Of a DNA stretch of 64,000 nucleotides, positions 19,310 to 28,943 are shown piece after piece; within the stretch, counting starts at the first letter, position 1, and each line of letters starts with the position of its first letter. This DNA is from Methyloceanibacter superfactus. GTDB taxonomy: Bacteria > Pseudomonadota > Alphaproteobacteria > Rhizobiales > Methyloligellaceae. The notes under the pieces were generated by a model. It made no database searches. It saw nothing but the letters and a program-made list of their open reading frames with translations, and was not told the origin of the DNA. Location of the stretch: positions 80,350-144,349 of the forward strand of contig NZ_LPWF01000029.1 of the NCBI RefSeq assembly GCF_001723305.1, in the 5' to 3' direction. Made by a program: the position numbers and the translations under genes.

Positions 19310-21658
19310 GTGGCCAGACCGAAACAGCCTGCCCCCAAAAAGAAGGCGGCGCCCGCCAAGAGCGGGAGCAAGGCCGCGGGCAAGCTTCCGTCCAAGCAAG
19401 AGATCCTCGACTTCTTGAAAGAGTCGACCGCGCAGGCCGGCAAGCGCGAGATCGCCCGCGCCTTCGGCATCAAGGGCGCCGAGCGCATTGCGCTCAAGGC
19501 GCTCTTGCGCGACAGGCCGATGAAGGCTCATCGAAGGCTCCAGCGGAAGCTGTCGCGGCCCGGCGACCTGCCGCCGGTCACCGTGCTGGAGATCACGGCC
19601 CGCGACGCGGACGGCGAATTCATCGCCAGGCCGGCGACGTGGGACGAGGAGCACGGCACACCACCCCGCATTCTCATGGTCGAGAGCAAGCGCGATGGGG
19701 CTGTTGCGGCGGCGGGCATCGGCGATCGGGTGCTGGCGGCGCCTCACCGCGCTCGGCGCCGACGCCGACTATCCCTACCAGGCACGCACCATCAAACGTC
19801 TGCCGCGGACCACGCGCAGCCTGCTCGGCATCTTCCGCGCGCTGAAGGACGGCCGCGGCGTCATCGACCCGTCGACAAGAAGCAGCTGAAAGAATGGACG
19901 GTGCCGCGCGGCTCGACCGGCGATGCGGAGAACGGCGAGCTCGTGCGCTTCGAGATGGCGCGCTCGGCGCGCTACGGCATCCCGACCGCCCGCGTCGTCG
20001 AACGGCTCGGTAACCCGGAAGCGCAGCAGGCCACGAGCCTCATCGCTATTCATGCCCACGGCATTCCCGACACATTTCCGACGGCGGTGATCGCCGCGGC
20101 CGACGCCGCCAAGGAGCCCGAGCTCGGCCGCCGCGAGGACTTACGGGATATCCCCTTGGTCACCATCGACCCGTCCGACGCGCGCGACCATGACGACGCG
20201 GTGTGGGCGGAAGCCGATCCCGATCCGAAGAACCGGGGCGGCTGGGTCGTCATCGTCGCCATCGCCGATGTCTCCCACTACGTCACGCCGGGCAGCCCAC
20301 TCGATGAGGAAGCGCGCAAACGAGGAAACTCCGTCTATTTTCCCGATCGCGTCGTGCCGATGCTGCCCGAGCGCATCTCCAACGACCTCTGCTCGCTGAA
20401 AGAGGACGTGGCGCGCCCTTGCCTCGCCGTCCGCATGACCTTCGACAAGGACGGGCGGAAGCTAAGGCATCGCTTCGTCCGCGGGCTGATGCGCTCCGCC
20501 GCGAGCCTCAGCTACGAGCAGGCGCAAGCCGCCATCGACGGCCGCACGGACGAGACGACAGGCCCCCTGTTCGACACCGTTCTGCGACCGCTCTGGGGCG
20601 CCTATGCGAGCCTCGTGCTGGCGCGAACCGAGCGTGGGCCGCTCGATCTCGATCTGCCGGAGCGCAAGATCCTGCTCGACGACAAAGGCAAGGTCCGCGG
20701 CGTGACCACCCCGCCGCGCCTCGATGCCCATCGGCTGATCGAGGAGTTCATGATCGCCGCCAACGTGGCCGCCGCCGAGACCTGGGAGGCCAAGCGCACG
20801 CCGCTGATCTACCGCGTCCATGACGAGCCGTCGAAAGAGAAGCTCGCTTCACTGGCTGAGTTCCTGGCCACGATCGGCCTCAAGCTCCCCAAGGCGGGCA
20901 CGCTGAGGCCGGCCCAGTTCAATCGCATCCTGGCGGAAACGCGGGCGACGCCCACGGCCGATCTCGTCGCCGAGGTGGTGCTGCGAAGTCAGTCGCAAGC
21001 GGAATACAGCCCGAACAATTTCGGCCACTTCGGGCTCAACCTGCGCCGCTACGCCCATTTCACCTCGCCGATCCGCCGCTATGCGGACCTCATCGTGCAT
21101 CGCGCGCTGATCCGGGCCCTCGATCTGGGCGCCGGCGGCTTGACCGACACCGAGATCGGCGAGCTGGAGGAAATCGCCACCGCTATTTCCGCCACCGAGC
21201 GCCGGGCCATGGCGGCCGAACGCGATACCACCGACCGCCTCATCGCCGCCTATCTGGCGACCCGGATCGGCGCGCAGTTCCCGGCCCGCGTCTCAGGCCT
21301 GGTGCGGACGGGCCTGTTCGTACGTCTGGCCGAGACGGGCGCGGACGGGTTCGTGCCCGCCTCAGGCATCGGCCACGAATATTTCTACCATGACGAGGTC
21401 AGGCAGGCGCTGGTGGGCGAGGATACCGGGCTTGCCTATCAGCTCGGCGACCCCGTGGACGTCCGGCTGGTGGAGGCGATCCCGACTGCGGGGGCGCTAC
21501 GCTTTGACATGTTGAGCGAAGGGCGCAAGATCGGTATCAAGCCTGGCCGCCCGAGAAACACGGGCTTTCAGGGCCGCCCACAGACAAAGGGCCGTCCGCA
21601 AGCAAAGGGACGCCCGAAAACCAAGGGCAAGGGCCGGGCCCCCCGCAAGCGCCGGTGA
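19310..21658 (+). CDS. rnr: ribonuclease R
   Basis: 782 codons from a GTG 9 bp after topA. RNase R is a 3'-5' exonuclease that degrades structured RNA. After a Lys-rich N-terminus come a winged-helix region (EILDFLKES), cold-shock domains, and the RNB domain with PLVTIDPSDARDHDDAVWAE catalytic Asp cluster (~residue 282). The C-terminal S1 domain and a basic tail built from repeated GRPQTK/GRPQAK/GRPKTK units close the protein. Residues ~143-186 are out of frame: one G is gained near 19738 and one C lost near 19868. Correcting both restores a normal cold-shock segment. Confidence 0.95.
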   Translation: MARPKQPAPKKKAAPAKSGSKAAGKLPSKQEILDFLKESTAQAGKREIARAFGIKGAERIALKALLRDRPMKAHRRLQRKLSRPGDLPPVTVLEITARDADGEFIARPATWDEEHGTPPRILMVESKRDGAVAAAGIGDRVLAAPHRARRRRRLSLPGTHHQTSAADHAQPARHLPRAEGRPRRHRPVDKKQLKEWTVPRGSTGDAENGELVRFEMARSARYGIPTARVVERLGNPEAQQATSLIAIHAHGIPDTFPTAVIAAADAAKEPELGRREDLRDIPLVTIDPSDARDHDDAVWAEADPDPKNRGGWVVIVAIADVSHYVTPGSPLDEEARKRGNSVYFPDRVVPMLPERISNDLCSLKEDVARPCLAVRMTFDKDGRKLRHRFVRGLMRSAASLSYEQAQAAIDGRTDETTGPLFDTVLRPLWGAYASLVLARTERGPLDLDLPERKILLDDKGKVRGVTTPPRLDAHRLIEEFMIAANVAAAETWEAKRTPLIYRVHDEPSKEKLASLAEFLATIGLKLPKAGTLRPAQFNRILAETRATPTADLVAEVVLRSQSQAEYSPNNFGHFGLNLRRYAHFTSPIRRYADLIVHRALIRALDLGAGGLTDTEIGELEEIATAISATERRAMAAERDTTDRLIAAYLATRIGAQFPARVSGLVRTGLFVRLAETGADGFVPASGIGHEYFYHDEVRQALVGEDTGLAYQLGDPVDVRLVEAIPTAGALRFDMLSEGRKIGIKPGRPRNTGFQGRPQTKGRPQAKGRPKTKGKGRAPRKRR

Positions 21659-21691
21659 TCGGCGATAGCGCTGCCATGAAGGGATGACGGA

Positions 21692-22145
21692 ATGCAGAAG
21701 TCAGTTGAGCCCGCGCGGCCGCACCAGCATAACGGCCGATCGACGGGCCCCGCGACGTCTGGCAATCGCTGTTCCGGGTGCCCGGCTCAAATGCCCGGCC
21801 TGCGGCACGGGCGCCATGTTCCACCGCTATCTGAAGGTGTCGGATGACTGCCCCCATTGTGGCGAGGCATTGCATCATCACCGCGACGACGCGCCGACCT
21901 ATTTCACCATCGTCATTGTCGGCCATGTGGTGGTCAGCCTGGTTCTGGCCGTGGAGATGGCCTACCGCCCGCCCATGTGGCTTCATGCGGCGCTATGGCT
22001 GCCCCTGACCGTCCTTCTGGCGCTCGTTGTGCTGGCGCCGGTCAAGGGAGCGCTGGTCGGCCTGCAATGGGCCCTTCTGATGCATGGCTTCGATCCCGAG
22101 GCCAAAGAGGAGCTCGGCGACCAGTTCGCCCCACCCTCGTCTTGA
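21692..22145 (+). CDS. DUF983 family membrane protein, two frameshifts
   Basis: About 151 residues after restoring two homopolymer losses, a C near 21750 and a G near 21777. With these, the ATG at 21692 (MQKSVEPARP) reads into DVWQSLFRG and then RLKCPACGTGAMFHRYLK. A zinc-ribbon-like CPAC...CPHC pair precedes two membrane helices (VIVGHVVVSLVLAVEM, LWLPLTVLLALVVLAPV). DUF983 proteins are of unknown function and commonly sit next to rnr in this class. The same-strand position between rnr and rpmG fits. Confidence 0.8.
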
Positions 22146-22207
22146 CTTCCAGCCGCGACCTATTAGGTTCCGCCGAAAATCCGTTATAGCGATTACCCGA
22201 GGACGAC

Positions 22208-22375
22208 ATGGCCAAGCCCGTCACCCAGAAGATCAAGCTCGTGAGCAGCGCCGGCACGGGCTATTACTACGTGACCAAGAAGAATCCGCGCAATCAGACC
22301 GAAAAGCTCATCTTCAAGAAGTACGATCCGGTCGCGCGCAAGCACGTAGAATTCAAGGAAGCCAAGATCAAATAA
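22208..22375 (+). CDS. rpmG: 50S ribosomal protein L33
   Basis: 55 residues, [16 protein letters not shown] at the start and [11 protein letters not shown] at the end. It is a basic beta protein of the large subunit near the E site. The conserved [12 protein letters not shown] segment is present. The zinc-binding Cys pairs of the C+ form are absent, so this is the zinc-independent type usual in alphaproteobacteria. Last gene of the rightward run beginning at pyrB. Confidence 0.97.
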   Translation: MAKPVTQKIKLVSSAGTGYYYVTKKNPRNQTEKLIFKKYDPVARKHVEFKEAKIK

Positions 22376-22982
22376 GGCCTTTGGCGCGCCGATAGACTTG
22401 GCCCTGCCCAGGGGCAGGTCTCGGCAAGCCACGCCAATGGTCCGCCCGGCGCGCACCACTGCCTGCCGCATGGGCAGCCGCCCCTCGTCGCGAGAAACGC
22501 GGCGAAGAACCCCAAATTTTCGAGAAGAAGCCAGTAGACCGGCGAATAAGGGTGGCCGGCCGAAACGCGGCGCTTACGAGGAGGCCACTCAACCGCGTTC
22601 CGGCCAGCCGAACCCCACGGACCCAGGAGATGCGGCGGACCTGAGCACTCCGTAGGGTTATTCTGAGGTTTGGAAGGAAACGTTCAGGAAGGCGCGCCGG
22701 TTCTCCGCGCTAGCCCCCTAGCCATTTCTCGCTCCGCACCAATTCAGTCTGAACTAAGTCAAATCATAAAAACAATCGACAGAGGAACGAAATCAATCGT
22801 CTCCTTGTACTTAATATGACAAAAAATGAGCGAGTGTAAAGCCTTAAGCATAAGGCCTCAGTTCCAAGGTCAAGTGGCAAATCAGCAAGCCGACTGGCCT
22901 CGGGCGAGATCGGAGACAATTGGGCGCAAAAGTGATTCGCCCGCCCGGCCGCATCGGGGCGCCGGCACCACTGATGGGTCCG
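22376..22982. other. 607-bp intergenic region, no supported gene
   Basis: Between convergent rpmG and pleD. Open frames here are short and lack homology I can recognise. The right part, about 22740-22830, is distinctly AT-rich and contains poly-A stretches, unlike the surrounding DNA. I see no tRNA, repeat array or strong terminator. It could be a decayed gene or hold a small RNA, but nothing in the sequence decides this. Confidence 0.4.
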
Positions 22983-24355
22983 CTACGCCGCGTCGGCGAC
23001 GACCCGGTTTCGTCCGTCACGCTTGGCGCAGTAAAGCGCCTGGTCCGCCCGCTTCAGAATGAGGTCGGGGGTATCGTCCGGGAATTCCAGTGCGGCGACA
23101 CCCACGCTTGCGGTGACATCGAGACCGCCAATCCGCTCACCGGCGAAGAACGGCGCGGTGGCAATGCATTGTCTGAGCCGCTCGCCAACCACATAGGCCT
23201 TGGCGAGATCCGTATCCGGCATCACGACGACGAACTCCTCGCCCCCGAGCCGGCAGGCAAGATCGATCCCCCGAATATTGCGCCGCAAGCGCGCGGCGAA
23301 TTCGCGCAGAACTGAATCCCCCGCGTCATGGCCGTGACTGTCGTTGATCACCTTGAAGTGGTCGATGTCGAGCACGAGGACCGAAAGCGGCTTGCCGCGC
23401 TGAGCCGACTCCTCGAATAAGGTCTTCAAGTGACTGGCCATGTAGCGCCGATTATGGAGCGCCGTCAGCGGATCGAGGATCGCCATCTCGACGGTCTCTT
23501 CGAGTCGCGTGCGCAAGTGGTCCGTATACCGCTTGCGCTTGATCTGCGTGCGCACGCGCGACAGCAGCTCGTTCGGATCGACCGGCCGCACGATATAGTC
23601 GTTCACGCCCATATCGAGTCCGCGAAGCAGGCGTGCCTCCTCCCCCGGCTCGACGACGATCATGATGGGCAAATGCCGGGTCCGGTCGAGCGACCGCATT
23701 TGCGAGCAGAGCCTCAAGCCGTCGGCATTCTCCAGATTGAGACTGACGATCATGAGGTCGAAATTGCCGTCTGGCACTTCCAGCAAAGCGCGCGCCGGAT
23801 CGGCCTCGCGCTCCACATATTGCTCTTCCTCGAGCGCCTTCATGATGCGCTCGGCCGCGCGCTCGCGGTCCTCGACCAGCATCACGCGGCCGCCGCGTCC
23901 GGCTTCCTCGAGCCGCGCGCCCATGACCGCGGCGAATCCCATCTGCTCCTCGGTCGAGGCACGCATCAGCATCTCGTCGGTGAGCAGCTTGAGCCGTGCC
24001 AGATTCTTGACCCGGGTGACGAGTGCGAGATCGTCGACCGGTTTCGTCAGGAAATCGTCGGCGCCGGCTTCGAGCCCCTTCACGCGGTCGGTGGGTTGGT
24101 CCAGCGCCGTCACCATGATGACGGGGATATGCTGCGTGCGGGGTTCGGCCTTGAGCCGGCGGCAGACCTCGAAGCCGTCCATGCCGGGCATCATCACGTC
24201 GAGTAGGACGACATCCGTTCCCTCGCGCGTGCAGATCTGCAGCGCTTCCGGGCCGCTATGGGCGGTGCGCACCTCGAAATACTCGGCGGTGAGCCGGGCT
24301 TCGAGCAGTTTTACATTGGCGTCGACATCGTCGACTACGAGACGCGCGCCGTCAT
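22983..24355 (-). CDS. pleD: PleD-type response regulator diguanylate cyclase, frameshifted start
   Basis: About 457 residues: REC, degenerate REC', GGDEF. It makes cyclic di-GMP on phosphorylation and controls the swarmer-to-stalked or cell-pole programme. The ATG at 24355 reads MTARV; one C is missing near 24340 (GTCTCG for GTCCTCG), after which LVVDDVDANVKLL and the receiver Asp in VVLLDVMMPGMDG follow. The second receiver lacks a phosphorylatable Asp, as in Caulobacter PleD. The active site is GGEEF, and RGID upstream is the product-inhibition I-site. It lies 6 bp downstream of divK. Confidence 0.93.
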
Positions 24356-24361
24356 TTATCC

Positions 24362-24736
24362 CTACCGTGCTTCACCAATGAACTGCCTGACCGTTTCGAG
24401 GAACATCGCCACGGAGATGGGCTTCGAGATGTAGGCCTCGCAACCGCCTTCGCGAATGCGTTCCTCGTCGCCCTTCATGGCGAAGGCCGTGACGGCCACC
24501 ACGGGAATCTCCCGCAGGTGATCGTCTTCCTTGAGCCACTTCGTCACTTCGAGGCCGGAGACCTCGGGCAACTGGATATCCATAAGAATGAGATCGGGGC
24601 GGTGCTCGCGCGCGAGCTCAAGCGCCTCCATGCCGTTACGGGTCTGGAGCGTCTTGTAGCCATGGGCGTCGAGGAGGTCGTGGAAGAGCTTCATGTTCAG
24701 CTCGTTGTCCTCGACAATCAAGACAGTCTTGGTCAT
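24362..24736 (-). CDS. divK: single-domain response regulator DivK
   Basis: 124 residues, one CheY-like receiver. Start at [14 protein letters not shown]; a much longer frame upstream is shadow. The acidic pocket (EDN), phospho-acceptor Asp in [13 protein letters not shown] and the conserved Lys in AYISKPI are present. DivK relays between DivJ/PleC kinases and DivL/CckA to set CtrA activity and cell polarity. The gene pair divK-pleD is the standard alphaproteobacterial arrangement. I looked for a TTAA-N7-TTAA CtrA box upstream and saw none. Confidence 0.95.
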   Translation of the reverse strand: MTKTVLIVEDNELNMKLFHDLLDAHGYKTLQTRNGMEALELAREHRPDLILMDIQLPEVSGLEVTKWLKEDDHLREIPVVAVTAFAMKGDEERIREGGCEAYISKPISVAMFLETVRQFIGEAR

Positions 24737-25003
24737 TGGCATCGGCCCCGGCGATTCGGTCCGTCCATGATCGGCGATCTGGTCATATTGTGCCATGGCA
24801 GCTGGAGCCGACCTGACCTTCCAGAACATTGAAGTCCGTCCCCCGTGTTGCGCGGAGTGTCGCCGCCAACCTGTAACCAAACCCTTTAGAGGCCCGGCAA
24901 AACGGGCCGAAAACCTTGGCTTTGTCATTCTGGGACGCGCCGAAGCCGCTGCGCGGGCTATCAACCCCCGCGCGCGCGCCAATTGCCATGCAACCTAGGG
25001 TGC

Positions 25004-25870
25004 CTAACGGCAATCTTTGGCCTGAAGATATTCGAGCGAGGTGAGCGTGCCCTGGATCGAGAAGTCGCCGTAGTCGATCAACAGTTCGCGGCTGACGCCG
25101 TTCTCATAGAGACGGAAATCGATCTGATAGCTCGGCGTGAGGTCACCGTTCTTCGGCTCGAAATAGCCGATCGACACGGGCCATGAGGGAAGCTCACCGA
25201 GCTTCTTCTCCTTGGCCGGCGCTTCGAGCTTCGTCTCGTCGGCGCCCGGCTTGACGACCGTGCCGATAAACGCCGTCGTCTCGTAAACCTTCCGCCCCTT
25301 CTCCGAGCCGTCGTAGATCCGGGCTTGGAACAAGGACTGCCCGGAGACGGCTTTTTCGATCAACGCGATGCTGTGCTGGGTAGGAAAGAAGACCTGGCCC
25401 GACAGATCGAGCTCGGCGCGCGACGGCTGGCTGAGATTGACCTTCACGGTCTCGCTGGGATCCGCGCGGACCGCGCGCCCCATGGTGACGTCGCCAAGCT
25501 TGTCGTTCAGATACTGCGCCGACTGGAAGCGGAACTTCTTGCCGTCGCCCTGCTCCCAAGTCGAGGAGCGCAGATCCGTCAAGTTCGTCTGGCCTTGCGT
25601 GTCGGTCATCTGCGTGACCATGCGCATGTTGAGCGAGTAGCCGTCGCAAGGCGAGCCGGTGAATTCGAACACCATGCGCCCGTCGATCCCGGTGATGCCG
25701 GACGCGGAGCGCGCGCCGTCCAGCGTCATCTCATAGATGGCGCGATGCGGAACGAGCTTGCTCGGCGCCTTGGCCGCGAGCGCGGACGCTTGTTGCGGAA
25801 ACGCGCAAGCCAGCCCACCAGCCGCCGCGAGGGCCGCCACCAGCGCCAGTGTCCGTTTCACAGCCAGCAT
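25004..25870 (-). CDS. eipB: EipB-family envelope integrity protein (DUF1849)
   Basis: 288 residues from the ATG at 25870, with a signal peptide (MLAVKRTLALVAALAAAG, cleavage near ASA). Periplasmic beta-rich protein of the DUF1849 family, whose Brucella member EipB supports cell-envelope integrity. Recognisable are HRAIYEMTLDGARSASGI and, near the C-terminus, YQIDFRLYENGVSREL. One Cys in SPCDGYSL and one in the final KDCR could form the conserved disulfide. No operon partner; the 267 bp to divK hold only a GGCCCG...CGGGCC hairpin at 24891-24908. Confidence 0.88.
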   Translation of the reverse strand: MLAVKRTLALVAALAAAGGLACAFPQQASALAAKAPSKLVPHRAIYEMTLDGARSASGITGIDGRMVFEFTGSPCDGYSLNMRMVTQMTDTQGQTNLTDLRSSTWEQGDGKKFRFQSAQYLNDKLGDVTMGRAVRADPSETVKVNLSQPSRAELDLSGQVFFPTQHSIALIEKAVSGQSLFQARIYDGSEKGRKVYETTAFIGTVVKPGADETKLEAPAKEKKLGELPSWPVSIGYFEPKNGDLTPSYQIDFRLYENGVSRELLIDYGDFSIQGTLTSLEYLQAKDCR

Positions 25871-26036
25871 GCTCTTCGCCCCGCTTCTGCGTCTCCCGCC
25901 GTAGGTCACGGTGGAACCCTAGATTCTTGGCACCAACTCGCGCGCCCGACAAGAGCCTGATGAGCGGCAAGCTAAGGCTTGCGAGCCCGCCCGATTTGCT
26001 CAATGGTCGGGAGACCTTCGACCCGTGAGAGGAAGC

Positions 26037-26501
26037 ATGGCAGGGCAGATAGAAGCAAGACTTAAGGCGCTCGACCTCGTTTTGCCCGAGGCCAAAGCCG
26101 CCATCGGCACCTATGTCCCCTTTGTCCATTTTGGCGGCCAGCTCCTCATTTCCGGGCAGTTGCCCATGAAAGACGGCGCCATCGCGGTTGCCGGCACCCT
26201 TGGCGACGGCGTCGATGTGGCGCAAGGCCAGGAGGCCGCCAAGCTCTGCGCCCTGAACATCCTCGCCCAGGCCAAGGCGGCGCTCGGCGATCTCGACCGC
26301 ATCGTGCAGCTTCTCCGCCTCAACGGCTTCGTCAGCGCCACACCTGGTTTCGGCGATCATCCCAAGGTGATCAACGGCGCGTCCGATCTCATGGTGGAGA
26401 TCCTGGGCGATAAGGGACGCCATACCCGCATCGCCGTCGGCTGCGCCAGCCTACCCTTGAACGCAGCCGTCGAGATCGATGCGGTTTTTGCCATAGACTA
26501 A
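26037..26501 (+). CDS. RidA-family protein (YjgF_like)
   Basis: 154 residues starting at an ATG with GAGAGGAAG just upstream, preferred over an in-frame GTG at 26025. The family region has FGGQLLISGQLPM, EAAKLCALNILAQAKAALGDLDRIVQLLRL and the C-terminal IAVGCASLPLNAAVEIDAVF. This is the longer YjgF-like subgroup, distinct from the classical imine deaminase and from the second RidA gene at 7663-8058. Enzymatic role is unclear. It precedes a GDPD gene by 23 bp and probably shares its transcript. Confidence 0.88.
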   Translation: MAGQIEARLKALDLVLPEAKAAIGTYVPFVHFGGQLLISGQLPMKDGAIAVAGTLGDGVDVAQGQEAAKLCALNILAQAKAALGDLDRIVQLLRLNGFVSATPGFGDHPKVINGASDLMVEILGDKGRHTRIAVGCASLPLNAAVEIDAVFAID

Positions 26502-26524
26502 CTCCCCAACGGGGACCCCGCATT

Positions 26525-27268
26525 ATGGCCGAGCTCTACTGGCTGAAACGGCCGATCGCCCATCGCGGTCTGCACCACGCCGCGAGCGGCGTCATCGAGA
26601 ACAGCGCCGCCGCGGTCACGGCCGCTCTTGGGCACGGCTATGCCATCGAGGTCGACCTGCAATGCGCCGCCGGCCGCATGCCGGTCGTGTTTCACGACGC
26701 CACCCTCGACCGCCTCACCGGCGAGACCGGCGCGGTCGCCGACCGCGAGGTCGAGGCGCTGCGCGCCATCCCCTTACGCGGCACGACCAACCGCATTCTT
26801 TCGCTTCCCGACCTGCTGGCGCTGGTGGGCGGTTATGTGCCGCTCGTGCTCGAGGTGAAGAGCACCTGGACCCGTGACGGCGAGTTCGAGGCGAACATCG
26901 CCGGGCAGCTCGCATCTTATGACGGACCAATCGCCGTCATGTCGTTCGATCCTTATTCGGTGGCTGCCTTCCGGGAGGTGGCTCCCGCCCTGCCCCGCGG
27001 CCTGATCGGCTGCCGCTTCGCCGCCGCCGATCACTGGGCGGACCTCTCGCATCCCCAGCGCTTCGCCATGCGGCATCTCCTCACATCCGCCTTCGCACGG
27101 CCCCACTTCATCGCTTACGATATCGGTGCGCTGCCGGCGGTCGCGCCGCTCATTGCCAAGTACATGTTCGGGCTGCCGCTGCTGACCTGGACCGTACGGA
27201 CCGAAGCCGATCGCGCGCGTGCGCTTCGTTATGCCGACGCCATGATTTTCGAAGGGATCGAGCCCTGA
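26525..27268 (+). CDS. glycerophosphodiester phosphodiesterase
   Basis: 247 residues. Hydrolyses glycerophosphodiesters to glycerol-3-phosphate and an alcohol. Catalytic residues are visible in IAHRGLHHAASGVIENS (His/Arg and Glu), EVDLQC (Glu/Asp) and PVVFHDATLDRLT (second His). No signal peptide, so probably cytosolic. The C-terminal TWTVRTEADRARAL is also typical. It is 2 bp upstream of the DUF482 gene. Confidence 0.93.
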   Translation: MAELYWLKRPIAHRGLHHAASGVIENSAAAVTAALGHGYAIEVDLQCAAGRMPVVFHDATLDRLTGETGAVADREVEALRAIPLRGTTNRILSLPDLLALVGGYVPLVLEVKSTWTRDGEFEANIAGQLASYDGPIAVMSFDPYSVAAFREVAPALPRGLIGCRFAAADHWADLSHPQRFAMRHLLTSAFARPHFIAYDIGALPAVAPLIAKYMFGLPLLTWTVRTEADRARALRYADAMIFEGIEP

Positions 27269-27270
27269 GC

Positions 27271-28497
27271 ATGGGCGACGTGGAGAGAGACCCGGCAGAC
27301 GCGCCGCAGCTGGACGCCGATGAAGGCGTGGTGGTGCGCGTCTCCCGCCGTATCGCCGACGTGCCCGCGAGCGACTGGGACGCTGCGCGCCGGCGGGTCG
27401 GGATCAAAACGTCAACACGCAAGCCTAACCCATTCGTTTCACACGCATTTCTGAAAGCCCTGGAGGAGAGCGGCTCGGCTACGCGCGAGACCGGCTGGCT
27501 GCCGCAGCATCTCCTCTACGAGGATCGCAGCGGCCGCTTGCAGGCCTGCATGCCCTGCTATCTGAAAAGCCACAGCCAAGGCGAGTATGTCTTCGATCAT
27601 GGTTGGGCCGAGGCCTATATGCGCGCCGGCGGGCGCTACTACCCGAAGCTCCAGGCCTCGGTGCCGTTCACGCCGGTGACCGGGCCCAGACTGCTGGTGC
27701 GTGCCGGCGCAAGCCCCATCGAGCGTGACGCGGTCCTGCTCGAAGCTGGACGGACGCTGACCAAGGAGCTCGGCGTCTCCTCGCTTCACATCACCTTCAT
27801 GACGCGTGCCGAGTGGGAGCTGGCCGGCCGGCTCGGCTATTTGCGCCGCACCGACCAACAGTTCCACTGGCTCAACGAAGGCTACGAGACCTTCGACGAC
27901 TTTCTCGGCGCGCTCTCATCGCGCAAGCGCAAGACCATCCGCAAAGAGCGACGCGCGGCGCTCGATGACGATATCGAAATCGAATGGGTGACGGGGAGCG
28001 ACCTCACCGAGGCGCACTGGGACGCGTTCTTCGCCTTCTACACGGATACCGGCCTCCGCAAATGGGGGACGCCCTACCTGACGCGCCAATGCTTCAGCCT
28101 GCTGGGGCAGAGCATGGCCGACGCGCTCCTGCTGGTGCTGGCCAAACGGGGCGGCCGTTACATCGCCGGCGCGCTGAACGTCATCGGCGCCGACACGCTC
28201 TACGGTCGCTATTGGGGCGCGGTCGAGACACACGACTTCCTGCATTTCGAGGTCTGCTACTACCAGGCCATCGACTATGCCATCCGGCACGGCCTCGCCC
28301 GCGTCGAGGCCGCGGCGCAAGGCGGCCACAAGCTCGCACGCGGCTACCTGCCGGCCGAGACCTACAGCGCCCATTACATCGCCGATCCCGGCCTGCGGCG
28401 CGCCGTCGCCGACTATCTGGCGCGCGAGCGGCTGGCCGTCAGCCACGAAGCGGCGCTCCTCACCGAGGAGTCGCCCTATCGCCGGGACAAAGCCTAA
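27271..28497 (+). CDS. DUF482 (FemAB-like) GNAT family protein
   Basis: 408 residues. The DUF482/peptidogalycan family has a GNAT/FemAB fold, with FVSHAFLKALEESG near residue 50, WAEAYMRAGGRYYPKLQ, RKRKTIRKERRAAL, and the C-terminal QGGHKLARGYLPAETYSAHY. Function is not established; a link to cell wall or lipid acylation is inferred from the fold only. The same-strand chain RidA-GDPD-DUF482 has gaps of 23 and 2 bp, so it is likely an operon. Confidence 0.9.
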   Translation: MGDVERDPADAPQLDADEGVVVRVSRRIADVPASDWDAARRRVGIKTSTRKPNPFVSHAFLKALEESGSATRETGWLPQHLLYEDRSGRLQACMPCYLKSHSQGEYVFDHGWAEAYMRAGGRYYPKLQASVPFTPVTGPRLLVRAGASPIERDAVLLEAGRTLTKELGVSSLHITFMTRAEWELAGRLGYLRRTDQQFHWLNEGYETFDDFLGALSSRKRKTIRKERRAALDDDIEIEWVTGSDLTEAHWDAFFAFYTDTGLRKWGTPYLTRQCFSLLGQSMADALLLVLAKRGGRYIAGALNVIGADTLYGRYWGAVETHDFLHFEVCYYQAIDYAIRHGLARVEAAAQGGHKLARGYLPAETYSAHYIADPGLRRAVADYLARERLAVSHEAALLTEESPYRRDKA

Positions 28498-28512
28498 GGC
28501 GTCGCGAGGCGG

Positions 28513-28716
28513 CTAGCCGTCGAGAACGAACGAGATCTTGGCGTTGATGCGGTACTTCTTGATCTTGCCCTTCTCGACCTGGGCCTCGAAATTCTTGATG
28601 TAGATCGAACGCACATTGCGCACGCTGTCATTGGCTTTGTTCACCGCATATTGCGCGGCGTCTTCCCAGCTCTTGTCGGACTCGGCCAGAACTTCGATCA
28701 CTTTGAGCATGGACAT
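28513..28716 (-). CDS. dodecin family flavin-binding protein
   Basis: 67 residues, the normal dodecin length. It begins MSMLKVIEVLAESDKSWEDA and continues VNKANDSVRNVRSIYIKNFEAQV, ending ISFVLDG. Dodecins form hollow dodecamers that store FMN/riboflavin or, in some bacteria, CoA. AAGGAGGAG lies upstream of the ATG. It points toward the DUF482 gene. Confidence 0.95.
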   Translation of the reverse strand: MSMLKVIEVLAESDKSWEDAAQYAVNKANDSVRNVRSIYIKNFEAQVEKGKIKKYRINAKISFVLDG

Positions 28717-28943
28717 GGGTTGCGCTCCTCCTTGGATGCGGGGTCTAGGAAATTTCTTTGTTTTCCCTTCTCTTAGCTACCCTAGCGGTAGCCGCCTAGC
28801 ATTGACAGGAATCAATGGGCGGAATGAGGCACACGGCGGCGACCGGCACGCATCCTCATTATCCGGTTGACCGCACGCGTCTAAGGAATCGAAATGATTC
28901 CGAAAAATGCGGGAAGCCGAACGGCGGGAAGCGGAGGAACACG

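Noticed and set aside
22398..22655. 85-residue plus-strand ORF after rpmG
   Set aside because: Arg/Pro-rich with no ribosome site or recognisable motif; not supported as a gene.
24891..24908. GGCCCG/CGGGCC hairpin as the eipB terminator
   Set aside because: Only 6 bp and no T tract on the minus strand, about 95 bp past the stop; too weak to list as a terminator.
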